64,000 bases of DNA from Paragonimus skrjabini miyazakii (GCA_014338405.1 JTDE01002926.1:4083-68082), one strand, 5' to 3'. Positions 1 through 13,430 are shown, numbered from the stretch's first letter. Translations and numbers: made by a program. Notes: generated by a model not told the origin, from the letters alone.

Positions 1-296
1 GACCTTGACTGCTCCATTGAGCAAAGTGGGTAGGTGTCGCCTGCTTGGATGGGGTCCTCGTGACCACTCAAACCGCTGGTTAGAGACGCTATCCGAGATG
101 GCGATGTGTCGCAGTCAATGGCGTGCCTGTATCCATACCATATCTAGTTCTTTCGCTTAATCTTGGTTTAATAATCTTCAACCTTCTTAGTAACGTTTTC
201 TTCCAGAATATTCCACGTCACTGTTGAGGTGAGCGGCGCCTCGAGCCACAGTACCTTTTGGTCAGGCTCATGGCTGTTGTGATGATGATGATGATA
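1..296 (+). mobile_element. 3' end of an RTE-type retrotransposon, family A
   Basis: The first bases encode the last residues of the family A ORF (…SKVGRCRLLGWGPRDHSNRW…). They are followed by the family 3' UTR (AGCCACAGTACC…CAGGCTCATGGCTG) and the typical terminal GATGATGATG run. The 5' part lies outside the window. It is nearly identical to 9750-10053. Confidence 0.9.
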
Positions 297-1739
297 TAAA
301 CAAAAATGGAAAATGCTACAAAGTTTATCGAATTTACAGCTACGGAAACGGTCACATACTATTTAGAAATTACTTATTGGATGAGGTTATCATACACTTC
401 GTATGGGACGAATTAACAATACCCCCAAATGGGACTGTCTTAGGACGCTCAGAGAACGGCTGACCGTCCTATGAGCGTCCCACCAGTTGGCTAGGTTATT
501 AGTCTGTCTGTATTTTGAGATATTGCGAGTTTTTGCAAAATCGCACTGGTTGGTTTGCACCATTCGCTCTACTGACAGTGACTTATGTCAGATCCAGCAG
601 TGCTGGAATTCAGCAGGCAGTCATTGAGGCAACAAACTTTCGAGACATTCATGGGTGCAAGATATCCGTACAAAACTGCACGGTATGTAAGTTTAGTGAG
701 TGCGTGCACCAAATTAACGCTTCTTTGGTATGCGTAATGGATGCCAGATACGAGGTAGGAATACGAATAATTGAGGGAGACCGAACCTATATAAAACGAT
801 AACTACAGTAGGACTTGACCAGTGCTGAACAACACCGATACGCGATAGCAGCTAGGGAGGTTAAGGACCCGACCGTCGAGCAAATGAGCAATCCGGAAGT
901 GTGTGGGCCGTCACTGGTGCATGTAAGCTAAAGAGCAAGCAACCAAACAAATGGTTTTGCTTTACGCATGAAAGAAAGGAGCGTCACCAGCAGATTATAA
1001 TCAGTGTGTAGACCATGACCGACTGTAGATTACAGTTGGAGAACAAGGTTGTAGTTTCTACTTCTGCTGTTTTTAATCAGACTTGTGTGCCTATAGGTGG
1101 AAGCAGGGAGGCCGTCATTATGATGACCACCACTCCAAGTACAAGCATATGTGTTGAGGACACGTAGGTTGTTAAGAAACCACCTTTCGTGTTACCTGCC
1201 CCGAAGTCCACTAAACGGCCGTGCACAGAATTCTTCCTCTAAATAAGTTGGAAACACAGAAGCTTGTCTGAGTAACCTTCTACTAATCGGAGGGCATGTT
1301 CTGGCAGGGGCCAAAAGACATTTCTGTTAGTGGTCGCGCAACATCTTATGCATTATCCCTTCAAAAAGCTCGCTCCCAACAGATGAAAAAGTCAAAATTT
1401 CCATGAGCGAAAACTTCCAGACACCCTCAAAGAAATCGGAATTTATCGGGGACACAGTGGTTGCACATTTTCACACCAACAATGATGGTCAGACGCCCCG
1501 TTGGTAAATTAACGTGCACACGTGCAGCAATATCACGCCTGCAGCCAACAATTGGCTGTCAGCACAACCCGGTTGAGCAAACCGAGTTCAAATCCGGCAC
1601 CGTCCATGGTTACCCCCCTTTATCTGGGCTTATTTCCTGAGATCTTTTTCATGCTGTCCTTTCTTTTACCCCGCAAAATCAAGCGAGGAAATGACTTCTA
1701 ATTGCATGTACGTCAGCTCTCTGAGTGAATTCAGTAAAT
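297..1739. other. Unassigned intergenic DNA
   Basis: I recognise no gene. A 95-codon open frame at 515-802 has no family motif and no splice context. A tRNA B-box-like GAGTTCAAATCC lies near 1586, suggesting an old SINE head. Confidence 0.4.
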
Positions 1740-4700
1740 AGCCGGAAGTCAGACAATTAATTCATGAAACTCAACCTCATATCTTTGCTTTTACAGAGAC
1801 CTGGCTTACAGGTGATATCAATCAAAATGAAGTGAATGTCTCCAGGCATTCGGTTTACCCAGCTGACTTCGTTCGAAGGAGAATGATGGCCTTTACGACT
1901 TTAGTCAAGCCGAATTTCCAGGTATTCACGGTTATCGGAGAATTTCAGTCCTCCAATAAATGTGACGTTCAGTGTTCCCGACTAGCATTGCGTAGCCATG
2001 ATCCACTCCCAGTGGGCGTTATTTATCGTTCTCCATCACGCAACATTTCAAACGACAAGCCCTTCCTCGTAAGCCTAGAAAAACCTCTTCGTACTACGGC
2101 GATTTTTATCTAATCATTATGAGTAACCTCTATTCACTCAGGATTGGCTGGGCATCAGTGTCTTACTTGGACTGTGGAAGCGGAACCCCGACTCAGTTAT
2201 CGATGTTGACACGACAGAAAGCGTAGATACAGCATGTGAGCGCTCGAATGCTGCATTATTCTGGTCAGATTCTTCTTTGTGCTGGGCCCAGTCATCGCTA
2301 ATCATGGCCACCTAGTAGACAGAGTGGTCATTTAACCGAAGCTTGGACACAGTGACCACTCCTTGCTCGTCTCTGGTATTATCTAGTCTTAGCTAAAACA
2401 ACCAGCATAAGGTGTCCGTCATTTGAAATTTCAATCAGATTGATTTCAACGACTTGAGAAACTGTCTCAGATCATTGCTTTTTGAATATAATTTTGTGGA
2501 TCGAAATTATCGTGCGTTTTAAAGTGCAATTGAGAAAACAGATTATTTATCCGTACCACACTAACCACACACTTTTTCTCGTCACGCATCGTTTCCTCGC
2601 AGAATAAGTCGTTCGCTCAATAGCCGCTACCACTTTTTCGCAAAGTATAAGATTATCTACAGCCCGGGGAACCTAAGTGCTTTACGCAGTGCTGGAAATA
2701 GTTTTGGACCAGGAATCCGGGAACTCACGAAACTCGTACGAGAATGGATCTTCCTAGGGGCTCATGTGAACAAAAAACTAAGTGTATGCATCGACTAAGG
2801 GAGAATAGGCCTTTGCCCTTTCTCTGTGATTACCCGACGACGAGACTTCTTCGGACCCCCTAGTTGTAGTCAAGTTGATTAGAGGGTACTGTGTGACAGT
2901 CTACAACGTTTCATCACCAAACCGGACACAATTCTACTGCTGCAAAACTTTCCGCAACCACTTCTTGACGCTGCGTTTTCCGTACTAGATGTTGGAAACC
3001 TTTTTGTAAGATTAGTTCACATGGCGCGATGGGTGTTAACGAGACTTACCCCAGGATTTTCAAAGAAGCAGTTGCTAATCTGACAGAACCCATCTGTAAG
3101 CTGCCTGAACAGATATTTTGGACTGGTATTCCTTCTAGCGCATGTAAAGAAATCCCGGTTACACCCACCTTAAAGGCGGAAAACCATCCTTCTCCGGTTA
3201 GCTATCAGCCAATCAGCGTTACCAGCACTCCATACAAAATAACGCGGAGCTTATTAAATTGCGTCATTCTTTATCTCTTTTCTTTCACCATACATAGATT
3301 CCTCCCTAACCGGTCATGTATAACACATATGTCCATTCTCACGGATAGTGTGATAGTGGACAAGGATAATTTTCTCCCCATAGATATAAACTGGAAACTT
3401 ATGTTGTCCCAGGAGAGATTGTTTGCTGAATTGTCTCATTGCTAGATGATCATCCTCATCATGGACAGCAATACATCAGTGGTTCACAATGATGCTTAAC
3501 TTTCACACTACCACGATGGGGAAAGAAAAAAAGGGGGAGGGGAAGGTATCTCATCACTAAAAATAGCTACGTCTACATTCAAACATGCAACACCAAGGCG
3601 CCTACACCTTGCAAACAAACAGCCGAGCTGTAAGTGCAAGTAAGACGTCATCAGCAATACAGCTTTCTTGCAGCTTCCACTGCCCCGCGCCATCAAAAGC
3701 ACTCACTTCACAGACAACTCGGCCGTACCACAAAAACACTCACGACACTGATTCTGTGAGTCGCGATGGCTGCAGCCTGTGGGACGAACTCGATCTACAG
3801 TAGCCAACCCCTTCGTGAACGATTTCATTTCTCTACGTTAGATCATCATCTGTCTACCTCCTACCTTGCGCCAATCGACCGCAGCGTCGACAAACAGTGC
3901 TAGGTGTGGTAGACGACTAGCTGGCATCCTTAATACATGGCCTAACCAGATCATACTTTTCGTTTCCATTTTCGATTTCCGTGAAATTTCCTCAAGGGTT
4001 AATACCAGGTTTTCTCTTATTCCAAATTCACATCAACGGCCTTCCAGACAATATTTCCAGTATGACCTAAACGTCAAGAGTGCTACTTACTCCAATGCAC
4101 ACAAGATTACTCTCGACGCGATCAAACGATGGTCGGACGATTGGTATTTCACCAAACGACAATAACTGCACAGACATTTCGCTTGTTGGAGATTCTGGTA
4201 ATGCCTTTGTGATTCATAGTGCGCTCAATCTGCGAAAATCGATCCGAGAAAAGTTCTGGAAATCTGGATGTCTTTCAACATATTTTTGTATATCATTATT
4301 AAATGACGACAAGAAAAGTTTACTACTTTTAGAATGATTATGCGCAGTTTCGACAGGCACAGACAAAAATACGTTTGAAATGCTTAACGGGGGTTATATA
4401 AGACCAATACTCAAGCACACTAATCAGGTCTTGCAGAAGCACATACTTGCTGTTGATCATGCCCAGCATGTGGCTACCAAACCAGTCAACGTCTCAAGAA
4501 ATATCAAATATTCACAACTTTTTATTTGTATCCACTTGAATTTAGACGATTTCAAGGTGATTTAATCCTCAGACATTTTTTATTCATGATAAGTCTGATA
4601 AAACAGTTTCTCATCGTAGCAAGTGATGAGGGCCGACGGAGACATGTAGGAAGCTTTATATACATCTGTTTCTTGACCTTTTCGGGCAGAAGTGATTTCT

Positions 4701-4860
4701 TGATGGGGTTGCCACCAACTGGAACAGCCTTCCTTCTGTGGTCGTTAACTACACTCATACGGATCGTTTGAAAGCACTGTCAGCTTCTTGTTCACTTAAG
4801 ATGCACTGATAATCTCACTCTCCTTGATATTCACTGTGCTTTCTAAAAGCTTTCTAAAGC
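1740..4860 (+). mobile_element. Decayed CR1/Perere-like non-LTR retrotransposon, interrupted
   Basis: Pieces of one element occur in order. The endonuclease shows FTETWLTGDI near 1790 and VIYRSPSRN near 2020. The reverse-transcriptase fingers lie at 3029-3440 (PRIFKEAVANLTEPICKL, then SYQPISVTSTPYKITRSLLN and LPNRSCIT). After a 0.5-kb insertion, RT palm/thumb remains follow at about 4010-4340 (KRWSDDWYFT, then GDSGNAFVIHSALNL). The C-terminal end is at about 4440-4830 (YPLEFRRFQGDLIL, then ATNWNSLPSVVVNYTHTDRLKAL). Many stops and frameshifts make it dead. Confidence 0.85.
3446..3945 (-). mobile_element. RTE family B 3' fragment, inserted in the CR1-like element
   Basis: Read on the minus strand this is the C-terminal coding end and 3' UTR of family B (compare 14650-15085), ending in the ATGATGAGGATGATCAT run at 3446. 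It splits the RT of the CR1-like element, so it inserted later. Confidence 0.85.
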
Positions 4861-5448
4861 GGTCATCGGAAGCAAGCTTGACGCCAAATATTACAAACCG
4901 ACTGGATCAGGTTATATTAGGCCTCCTAACTTGAGCCCGCGTCATACACATCGAATCGCTACGTTTCACTTCATTTCCTAAGAATGCTTTTGCGACAAAT
5001 CTGAAAATATGCTAATGATATGAAATTTATGCAAAATAAGCAGAAGTTTTCATCGCAGATTTAAAAGAATGGTATAATATATTGCATATGAATTGCATTA
5101 TTACAAGTACTTTGTTTAAAACAATATCATCGATTTATCAAACTGCATTTTGAAGTGACAGAATTGTTTGTTGTAATCCGTTAAGTGTTTGTTTAGGACG
5201 TGCTCATTATTCAATGGAGAACGTTGAATTAGCTTGCAGCAAGCGCATACCGTTCTTCTCCTTACATTCATGTATTTTTCAAAACAAGAATTCCAGGCTG
5301 ATGATCCAAAAACGTCAGACATCCACGTTCTTTCTTTATCCTGGTTTTTATCATCATCTGTACATTTCTCAAGCGCTTTTGGACCCAGTGATTGCACCTC
5401 AAATTGCACAGCACCTCGGAGCTTCTATTATTGATTTCACTCATGCTT
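4861..5448. other. Unassigned
   Basis: AT-rich sequence. A 97-codon minus-strand open frame (5116-5409) is not recognisable and overlaps other open frames of equal length. Confidence 0.4.
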
Positions 5449-5770
5449 GTTTGGTTCAGTGAAGACGGCAAATTCAACTAACTTAGAAGTCCTGATCACG
5501 AGTTATCGATTGGACTAAATAGAGAGGTTCGCTTTATACTGTTTTCGAATTGACCGAGTAAACTGAAATCCATTCACACAAGGTTGCGGTTTAGCGTTTT
5601 TGTGCAGTTATTACGTCTTGTATATTTGGAAGCTACTGGCGTTGTGGTTAACACGCTAGTCTCACAACCACGAGAGCCTGAGTACAAATTCCGGTTCGGA
5701 CAGAGATATGCACTACTGATGAGTTCCAGTAAGATCGCAACTTGAGTCTCATGCTTCCTTTTGAAATGGG
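5449..5770 (+). repeat. Hammerhead-type SINE-like repeat, copy 1
   Basis: It aligns along its length with 41843-42175: the 5' part with GAAGTCCTGATCA…GTTATCGATTGGA, then a tRNA-like head GCGTTGTGGTTAACACGCTAG and the GATATGCACTACTGATGAG segment. The tRNA-like A box is clear; the B box is degraded. Confidence 0.8.
5710..5754 (+). ncRNA. Degenerate hammerhead ribozyme
   Basis: Stem I strand GCACTA and the core CTGATGA are intact, but the GAAA core reads GCAA and the 3' stem I strand reads TCATGC. It is expected to be inactive. Confidence 0.6.
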
Positions 5771-8211
5771 CGAATAAAATACTCGTAATTAGAGACTTTA
5801 AATAGTCCTAGAAGTCGTACTCGAATTGAAACCTCCCACACAAGTAATAAGGAGATTTCGTACTGATTGCAGTAAACAGTTTCTATTCTCGAGACAAGAA
5901 GGTGCACCTGTAGATATACAACAGTACTAAAGAATCCACAGTCTGTCATTGGCTGGTCATATTAACACCTACAAAGTCAAACTGTGAGTTGACTGGTACA
6001 ATACAGAACAAAGAACTTGGCAAATAACGGGAAGTTTAACACTGAGGAAATTCGTCCAATCCTGATGAGGTATCTTAACGCGACGTTTGGATTGGTCTCT
6101 TGTTAGATCTTCTGTGATGTTGAAATTTGGATGAGCGGTGAATCTAGCAGGTTTTTACTCTAGCTAGACGATTATTTGTTTGCGAAGACTGCGATCATGT
6201 GTAGGTAATGTTCAATTTGGAATAGTCAGTTGTTGCAACCTGTCTATCTCTCATCTGAAAAAAATACATTGGAAGCCCGCCTTATGTCCAGTCATAATCA
6301 ATCCGAGTTCTAATGTTTGTCATGGCGGTCTTTCTGAAGCGACTGTAACAATAAATCCGGGTAATCTTTAATAATTTTCCAGTCACCAGTTACATAAGTT
6401 TTTGACCGTCGCCTCCACATCCGCACCCGTTTTTACAGTACTCCCGACTCTAAGGACTTCCATGGCATAATAAACTAGACCAGTTCATGTAGCCAAGAAA
6501 AGTCAGTAAGCTCACAATAGACATTCAACTTATTGTATCAAACGGTTATATTTGTCTATCTCTTTTGTGCCTCAGGATGAGAAAGAATAACATTAATAGA
6601 TTCCAGAGAAACCTTAAAGATACAACGGTAACGTTGAGGAAAAAGAAAGAAAAAGTGTAACAGAAAAAGAACCGTCAGTCATGGAAGAACACAGACAATC
6701 TCGGGAGAAAAGAAAGAAAATATATGCAAAGATCGAGAAAGTACATGTCGTTTATTGATAACTCATAGGTGTTCTGGTGAACAATGCGGTTTTTCTCTTC
6801 CCACGACATTTCATTCTTGTGGTTTACTACACTGTTCTTGTCAATCTTTGATTAATATCGTGCCATCTTGGATAGCAGTTAATGGCACGCTACGCTGATT
6901 TTGTCATCTATCGTCATGTGGTCACTTCTATTCGGCGGTTTTGACACGTTGACCGATATTATGCTCTTTTCAAAGGACGTTATGAGTAAATCTAGGATTG
7001 AAGGCCGATGACCATGGCTAAACCTGGTAGGCTGCCGTAGGTGCTGAAAACCACTACGCTACGCAACACGTTAAACAGATCGCGATCAGTATGCCATCTT
7101 TGTTTTACAAGGTTTTAAAGTCAGCTAACCTAAGGGGTGCTTAAGCCGCCCACTAATGCGTACATGTATCTCTCGGTCACTGCTTTCCTTAGGACTTCAT
7201 GATCTTGCGATTCAGCCAATTATGGACCCCCTAAATCCACACTTATCTAGTTCGTTTTGCAGCCGAAGCAACTTTGATGCTTTACGGGCTTCGTAGATCA
7301 TTTATTTTTATGCATCTGGTGGTTTCATTTATAGGCAGAATGTTAACATCAACTGGACCCCTTATCCGACCGCTTCTACGTTTGTAATGCCCCTTTGCTA
7401 GTATGCCATCGCAGTTGCCTAGCCAAGTTTCCGTGAATGACGTGACACTCATCCTTGTTATGGCCTCACTCATCTCTCCTACCGAGAACTAAAAATTGCA
7501 TAGATTCAAGTTAAACGGTCGTAATTCCTTAGTTTCAATTTTTCTTTCCATATTGCTTCATCTAGTGTTGAACACGAAGAACCACAACATTTTTTGGTGT
7601 GGGTGCCGTACACTTGCTCTGTAGCCCTGTGTCTCCATCACGATATCAACGTTGCGAACTGTTTTCGCGTAAAAGCCTTCAGCTCTTCACTCGTGGAAAT
7701 TGATTTAACTTTTTTGGATTCCCCCAGCCCCTACTTTTATGAACCACTGGTAATCACTTGGTGCATGCTCCCTCTGCAGTGCCTGGTAATCCACTAATGG
7801 TATATGGTGATCTGCTGCTACATACTGAGTACTCTGTGACTGTTGGTCTACTATCACTCGCACTTTGGCGTTGTGGCCTTCAGTTTTCCTTCTTTTTAAA
7901 GGAGACTCTCATGGGCTTACATTTAAAACGTTTTCGCTCATTTTGCGCGGAAGTTGCACAACCTTGTGATGTGAATGTTATTGTTTGTTTACCTGGGCAT
8001 TTAGTTGGCTTGCGTTTGAAATGACAAAGTTGTTAGTTTGCACATTTTCCTTAAAAGAGTATAAAATAAGTTCCTTTTCGACTGCCATTTTGACATCTTC
8101 TTGACTTGTAGTATGGCTCCTGTTGTCAGACTGCCTTAGATGGAGTTGTTGGGTACATAAACTAATTTCAGCTTAGTGAAAAACCTAAATCTTCTCGGAC
8201 AGATTCAACAT
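5771..8211. other. Unassigned intergenic DNA
   Basis: No gene or repeat family is recognised. It includes a purine-rich stretch around 6590-6740. Short open frames at 7282-7473 (minus), 7594-7797 and 7758-8024 (plus) show no motif. Confidence 0.4.
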
Positions 8212-8251
8212 TATGATTATTATGATTATGATTATGATTATGATTATTACT
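8212..8251 (+). repeat. ATT/ATG microsatellite at RTE 5' junction
   Basis: About 40 bases of alternating TATGATTATG / ATTATT units precede the RTE family A reading frame directly. It may be the target site or the tail of an older copy. Confidence 0.8.
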
Positions 8252-8254
8252 GGT

Positions 8255-10053
8255 CAATCGCGCCGACTTGACAGGTGGGCTGAACATTTTGAAGAACAGT
8301 TCAGCTGGCCTCAACCAGGTCATGTGGACGACGGTACCCGAATGGTCAGTTATTGCACTTCAGACGATCCTCCGTCGGAAGCAGAAGTGGTCCTGGAGCT
8401 TAAATCATTAAAGCGTAATAAGGCTCCTGGTCCAGACCTGCTCCCTCCTTCTCTTTTCAAGGATGGTGGCGAGAGGTTGATATCAGAACTGACGCGACTC
8501 GTCCAGACGATCTGGGAGACTGAATAGGTGCCTATTAACAGTCATTCACGTTTTCAAAAAGGGGACCCGAAGTATATGTGACAATCACAGAGGCATCAGT
8601 TTGGTGTCTATTGCGTCCAAGTTACTCACTGGTCTCATTTTACGTCGGCTCACCAAGCCCAGAGAAAGCCAGATACGCGAAGAACAGGCAGGATTCCGAT
8701 CCGGTCGAGATTGCGTTGATCATATTTTTACCTTGCGACAGATCTTGGAACATCGGCACTGTTATAGACAACCGACAGTCGTGGTCTTTTTGGACCTGAA
8801 GTCTGCTTTCGATTCAATTGCTCGTAACGTTCTCTGGAGCTGCCTTCTCCGCAAGGGAGTACCAGAGAAATACGTGAATCTACTGAGATCACTGTATGCT
8901 CACTCTGCAAGCAGGGTGAGAGTTTATGGACAACTGTCTCGGGCGTTCATCACTTCCAGTGGTGTTCGTCAGGGGTGTCCGATTTCCCCCTTCCTGTTCA
9001 ATTTTGTCAATTTCTGGATGGTGCGCTAGAGCAGTCCAGTGAGCTTGGTGTTGAGCTCCTTCCTGGCGCTAGATTGACCGATCTGGAATATGCGGACGAC
9101 ATTGTCTCACTTATCCCTTCTGCCGAAAACATGCAGACCATGCTGGACAAGGTGAGTGACCGGGCTGGTTTGCATGAAATGCGATTTGCACCTTCAAAGT
9201 GCAAAGTGTCGCTTCAAGACTGGGGCGTTTCCACTCCTACTTTCTTCATAGCAGGTAATCCGCTTGAGACTGTGGACAGTTTCACATACTTGGGGGCACT
9301 ATCTCGTCAGCCTGTAATATTGCTGATGAGATATCAGCGAGGACAGCAAAGGCGCGGGTTGCATTTGTCAAACTGCGTCATCTGTGGCGTCGCTGAAAAG
9401 AAGAGTATATATTGCCTATGTGCGTTCCATTTTGCTTTATGGTTCGGAAACGTGGCCTGTTCACAAAGAAGATATTAACAGGCTTGCTGTGTTTGACCAT
9501 CGTTGTCTCCGCGAATTGGCCCATATTAAGTGGACTGATCGCGTGAGTAATGTGGCAGTTCGGCGGCGCGTATTCCGGAACGCCCGAGATGCGCGATCAG
9601 TTGGTCAATTAATCACGGTACACAGCTTGCGATGGTTGGGTCACGTACTCCGTATGTCATCTGATCGTTTACCGTACCGGGCATTATACACGGAGGCCAC
9701 CAACAGTTGGGTCAAACCACTTGGTGGTCAAGCGACAATGTGGTCACAAAATATGAAGACCTTGACTGCTCCATTGAGCAAAGTGGGTAGGTGTCGCCTG
9801 CTTGGATGGGGTCCTCGTGACCACTCAAACCGCTGGTTAGAGACGCTATCCGAGATGACGATGTGTCGCAGTCAATGGCGTGCCTGTATCCATACCATTT
9901 CTAGTTGTTCTTCGTAGTCTTGTTTTAATAATCTTCAACCTTCTTAGTAACGTTTTCTTGTAGGATATTCCACGTCACTGTTGAGGTGAACGGTGGCCCG
10001 AGCCACAGAACCTTTTGGTCAGGCTCATGGCTGTTATGATGATGATGATGATG
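8255..10053 (+). mobile_element. RTE-type non-LTR retrotransposon, family A, longest copy (5'-truncated)
   Basis: In order: RWAEHFEEQFSWP and APGPDLLPPSLFKDGG (8275-8480); RT fingers with GFRSGRDCVDHIFTLRQILE (8690-8750); VVVFLDLKSAFDS (8780-8815); GVRQGCPISPFLFNFV (8960-9010); the catalytic YADD at 9089-9100; then the RTE C-terminal domain LLYGSETWP…INRLAVFDHRCLRELAHIKW…LRWLGHVLRMSSDRLPYRAL (9430-9690); a 3' UTR; and terminal ATGATGATG at 10037-10053. The endonuclease is missing. A stop at 8525, frameshifts near 8560, 9000 and 9300, and a deletion near 9390 inactivate it. It is related to the SR2/RTE group of flukes. Confidence 0.92.
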
Positions 10054-11074
10054 CCGTGTCCAATTTACCATATTCACAAATCACAATCAGCAACACCCCA
10101 CAAACTCACGGAGGTGATTCACAACTACTTCAAGTCCGCAGGCTCATAAAAAACTTCATGTATCATGGTCAGATCACTGTGGTTATACACTACCAGTAAA
10201 CTACTTTATCAGTAAATCACTGGTCCTGCCACATTTACTTTTTAATCAAACTCAATTATCTTCCGGGCTTTAGACGCAAACCTAGGAAGGAAACCAGATA
10301 AGGGTTAGTTTCCCCATTCACTAAAATGCAACTCGAGCTGGAGAACACAGACTTTAGCAGGTCTGTATCATTCAAACAGGAGCGCAAGCCTATTCCCCAA
10401 CCGAACAGAAGTGCAACGAAAATATGCTCTGCAACGATAGTAGAGCAAAAAGAAAAGACACTGAGAAAATGGCTATCCTGACCACTTGTAATCTATGAGA
10501 TTATATATCCGATAAGTCACGGTATAGAAGAAAGCAGTATCTAGCCGTTCACCGTTGAAGGTTGGCATTATGACGGAATGACTCCATTGTTAAATTTATC
10601 AGACTATGACGAAGTCACTCGGTGACAACATTATCTGACTCACCACCAATTTCGTATTCACTTTGATCTGGAAGATAATTTGTTCGTCATTCTTCTGTTG
10701 TTGTACAATCTAGTGTGTTGGTGGGCCCACCAGGCGTTTTCCCGAACACCTTCTTTCCCGGCTGGGAGCCGGGTTGATCAAGACTTTTAACAACACATGT
10801 CACTTGCACTTCTATAGTGAGAAGATAATCGAATTGGTCTTAAAAATCCCTTTAAGAAATTTACAAAGTTCCCGCCAAACTCTTCAACCTAGTCGGGCAA
10901 CGAATTTTAACCATTTGCTGTTGACTAAGACAATCCGGTTCTTTTTTTTTATAAAAGAAGTTCGTTAAAATCATCTAGCTGCAATGTCTAGAGGTAGCCT
11001 CACTGGTGTATATTCACAGCTAACGGTCAGGCACAAGCTCTGTGATCTTCGTTCATTTATTCATAACAGCCTTC
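10054..11074. other. Unassigned
   Basis: No motif is recognised. A T-rich tract lies near 10942. Confidence 0.35.
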
Positions 11075-11260
11075 AAGCTAGTCAGGAAGTATTATGACAT
11101 GGACAGTCGCTCAGCTAAACGGTGACATGGAAAGTCATAGAAAAAGAAAAGGTTAAAAGACGGTAAAAGAAATATAAGCGAGAGAAATATAAGTGATAAG
11201 AATATGGATAAGCCATTGACTACGACACACTGCCATCTGTAGCGAACATAATAAATGATA
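11075..11260 (-). mobile_element. Degenerate RTE family A 3' fragment
   Basis: The minus strand matches the last codons and 3' UTR of family A; on the plus strand GCCATTGACTACGACACACTGC near 11213 and GTCGCTCAGCTAAACGGTGACATGG near 11105 match the complement of the 9865-10000 region. Confidence 0.65.
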
Positions 11261-11504
11261 TTTTTGACAATCGCATTCAATTGAATACTTTTTGATTTTT
11301 TGCATACATATTTCTGCTTTAATCTAGTTGTTAATTTGTAATATCCATCCCGGGGCTGAAAACACAACTTGTTAGACTTACGTGCTCTTTCTGTACGTTC
11401 CTTTTTCCAAGGTCGCTTGCAACACACGTTGGCTACGCATTGAATCATGGTATTCATTGTCGTATGATTTTCCACAGTGGGAATTAGACTGAGTATTTTT
11501 CTAC

Positions 11505-11830
11505 TGCAACGTGGTCACAAAATATGAAGACCTTGATTGCTCCATTGAGCAAAGTGGGTAGGTGTCGCCTGCCTGGCTCGGGTCCTCGTGATCACTCGAA
11601 CCGCTGGTTAGAGACGCTATCCGAGATGACGATGTGTCGCAGTCAATGGCGTGCCTGTATCCCTACCATTTCTAGTTGTTCTTCGTAGTCTTGTTTTAAT
11701 AATCTTCAACCTTCTTAGTAACGTTTTCTTGTAGGATATTCCACGTCACTGTTGAGGTGAACGGTGGCCCGAGCCACAGAACCTTTTGGTCAGGCTCATG
11801 GCTGTTATGATGATGATGTTGATGATGTCT
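11505..11830 (+). mobile_element. RTE family A 3' fragment, little diverged
   Basis: It begins at GTGGTCACAAAATATGAAGACC and continues to the GATGATGATG end with few differences from 9730-10053. It is 5'-truncated within the C-terminal domain and looks like a recent insertion. Confidence 0.9.
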
Positions 11831-13189
11831 AGCGTTTTTAACTAACAATTTGAATGATTATGAGGGCCCCAGCAAAGCAAATCGTATCTACTTCTCTTTT
11901 GTGTTTTTTGTGAATGGTTTAGTGAGACAGAAGAAAGCTAGAATATGACATTCTGTGTGTTCTATTTGTTGTATATATGAGACCGTATTTTAATTTTGTG
12001 TTCAGGTAGGCCCACCATGATAAATCAACCTTGGGGCTTGCAGTGTTTGTTGATACCAGGTGTTATATCAACACCGATCAACTCAGTAGACGAAAGCTGA
12101 AGGGTTTGGCTTCAATTTACATTACTGCGGGCGTACATGCACTAACAGAAAAAAAACGTTAGAGTGAAATAAATTAATGGCAACACAAGACAGCATGGAA
12201 TATTCAAAACGTACCTCATACAGCACCGGAACGGGTAAGTTTGGCATCTAAACGGTGAAATGTTTGTCAACCACTTCATACCTTAATTGTTTGCAATGTA
12301 CAATATGACTCACTGTCCATTTTTATCTCACACCGAGTCATGCTGCTTATAAATAATGTGGCAGGTTTGGTAATTAAAAGAAAATCAGTTACGAAAAATC
12401 CAGATTTCAACTGGATTTGAAATGACGACAGAGACAGGGTGCTAAGATGCTGCAATTTCTCTACCAGCTAAACTACAAATTCACTCCAGGAGCTTAGAAA
12501 TGTTACATTTGGACTCACTTACCCTTTTAATTTTCTTTGTCATATGGAATCCATCGACTGATCTAATGGAATGACTGCTCATACTGCTCAAACGATGTGA
12601 CTTCGTAACTTTGCTGGTAGAGGTGTTGCAGCATTTGGGCGTGCTGTTACCGAGGCTATTTTGAATCTAACCAAAACCAAGATTTTACGCAGTTGAGTTT
12701 TTAAAAATTTACGTGCAGCTTTCTGATCAGTGTAATTCATAGACCTCATTTATGGCACTACACACAAATTGATCTCTTCTGGAATCTTAGGAATCCTCTT
12801 ATATAGTCTTATACCTACAGCTACCTGAAATTTATTTTGATAACAACGGAGCGCATGGTCAACCGACGTCGTTTGCTTTCGACCCCTATGATGAAGTAGC
12901 GAATGCGCGGCCTATGAATGCTCATCCAGCCAAAAATATTACAGGTTTAATATAAGCAAGGGTTTCGCATAAACTTTCTGGACTATATTTCACTATAACC
13001 GGTGAAACAGATATCAGACGATCTTGCTAATCAACCGCCCTTTCAGCCCTACTGACCTTGGGCTAATTGTAGTTAAAATTCTCGCGAAAGTGCAGGCAAT
13101 TCCCTTGATTTCCAACTCTGTTGAGGGCTTTCTTTTGAACACTAATTTACTCAATCAAGTAAAAATCAGAACCGAAATCCGGGCGGAAC
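11831..13189. other. Unassigned
   Basis: Nothing recognised apart from ordinary AT-rich sequence. Confidence 0.35.
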
Positions 13190-13430
13190 TTAGCAATGTC
13201 AATTAATCGTTTTTTCGGGGAGCAACATTACTCGATGTTGCGGTTGATCAACATTTCGGATTGGCCGGGGCAGTTCGGTTTGCAGCAACAAGTGTATGAG
13301 TTCCGATCAGTTGAACGTTCATCATTCAGAAAACTGCTCCAGTCCAATCTCCTTACACTTTCAAAAGCGGACTGAACAACCTCGTCTCGAAAGGTTAGTC
13401 GTGCTTGTCTTCTAGTTCCCATCTGTTACC
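13190..13430 (+). repeat. Unclassified dispersed repeat, copy 1
   Basis: It shares GCTCCAGTCCAATCTC and, with gaps, the 150 bases before it with 28480-28690. No coding signal is seen. Confidence 0.5.

Noticed and set aside
3640..3660. GTCATCAGCA in family B 3' UTR copies as an antisense hammerhead core
   Set aside because: No GAAA block or stem I partner is found around it in any family B copy.
5116..5409. 97-codon minus-strand frame as a gene
   Set aside because: No homology that I can name; several overlapping frames of similar length are open on both strands.
6061..6069. CTGATGA matches at about 6063, 37425, 55636 and 58213 as further hammerheads
   Set aside because: None is followed by a stem II and GAAA at the right spacing; those in RTE copies are part of coding sequence.
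11092..11475. 127-codon minus-strand open frame
   Set aside because: Its C-terminal third overlaps a degenerate antisense RTE family A fragment and the rest has no motif or splice context.
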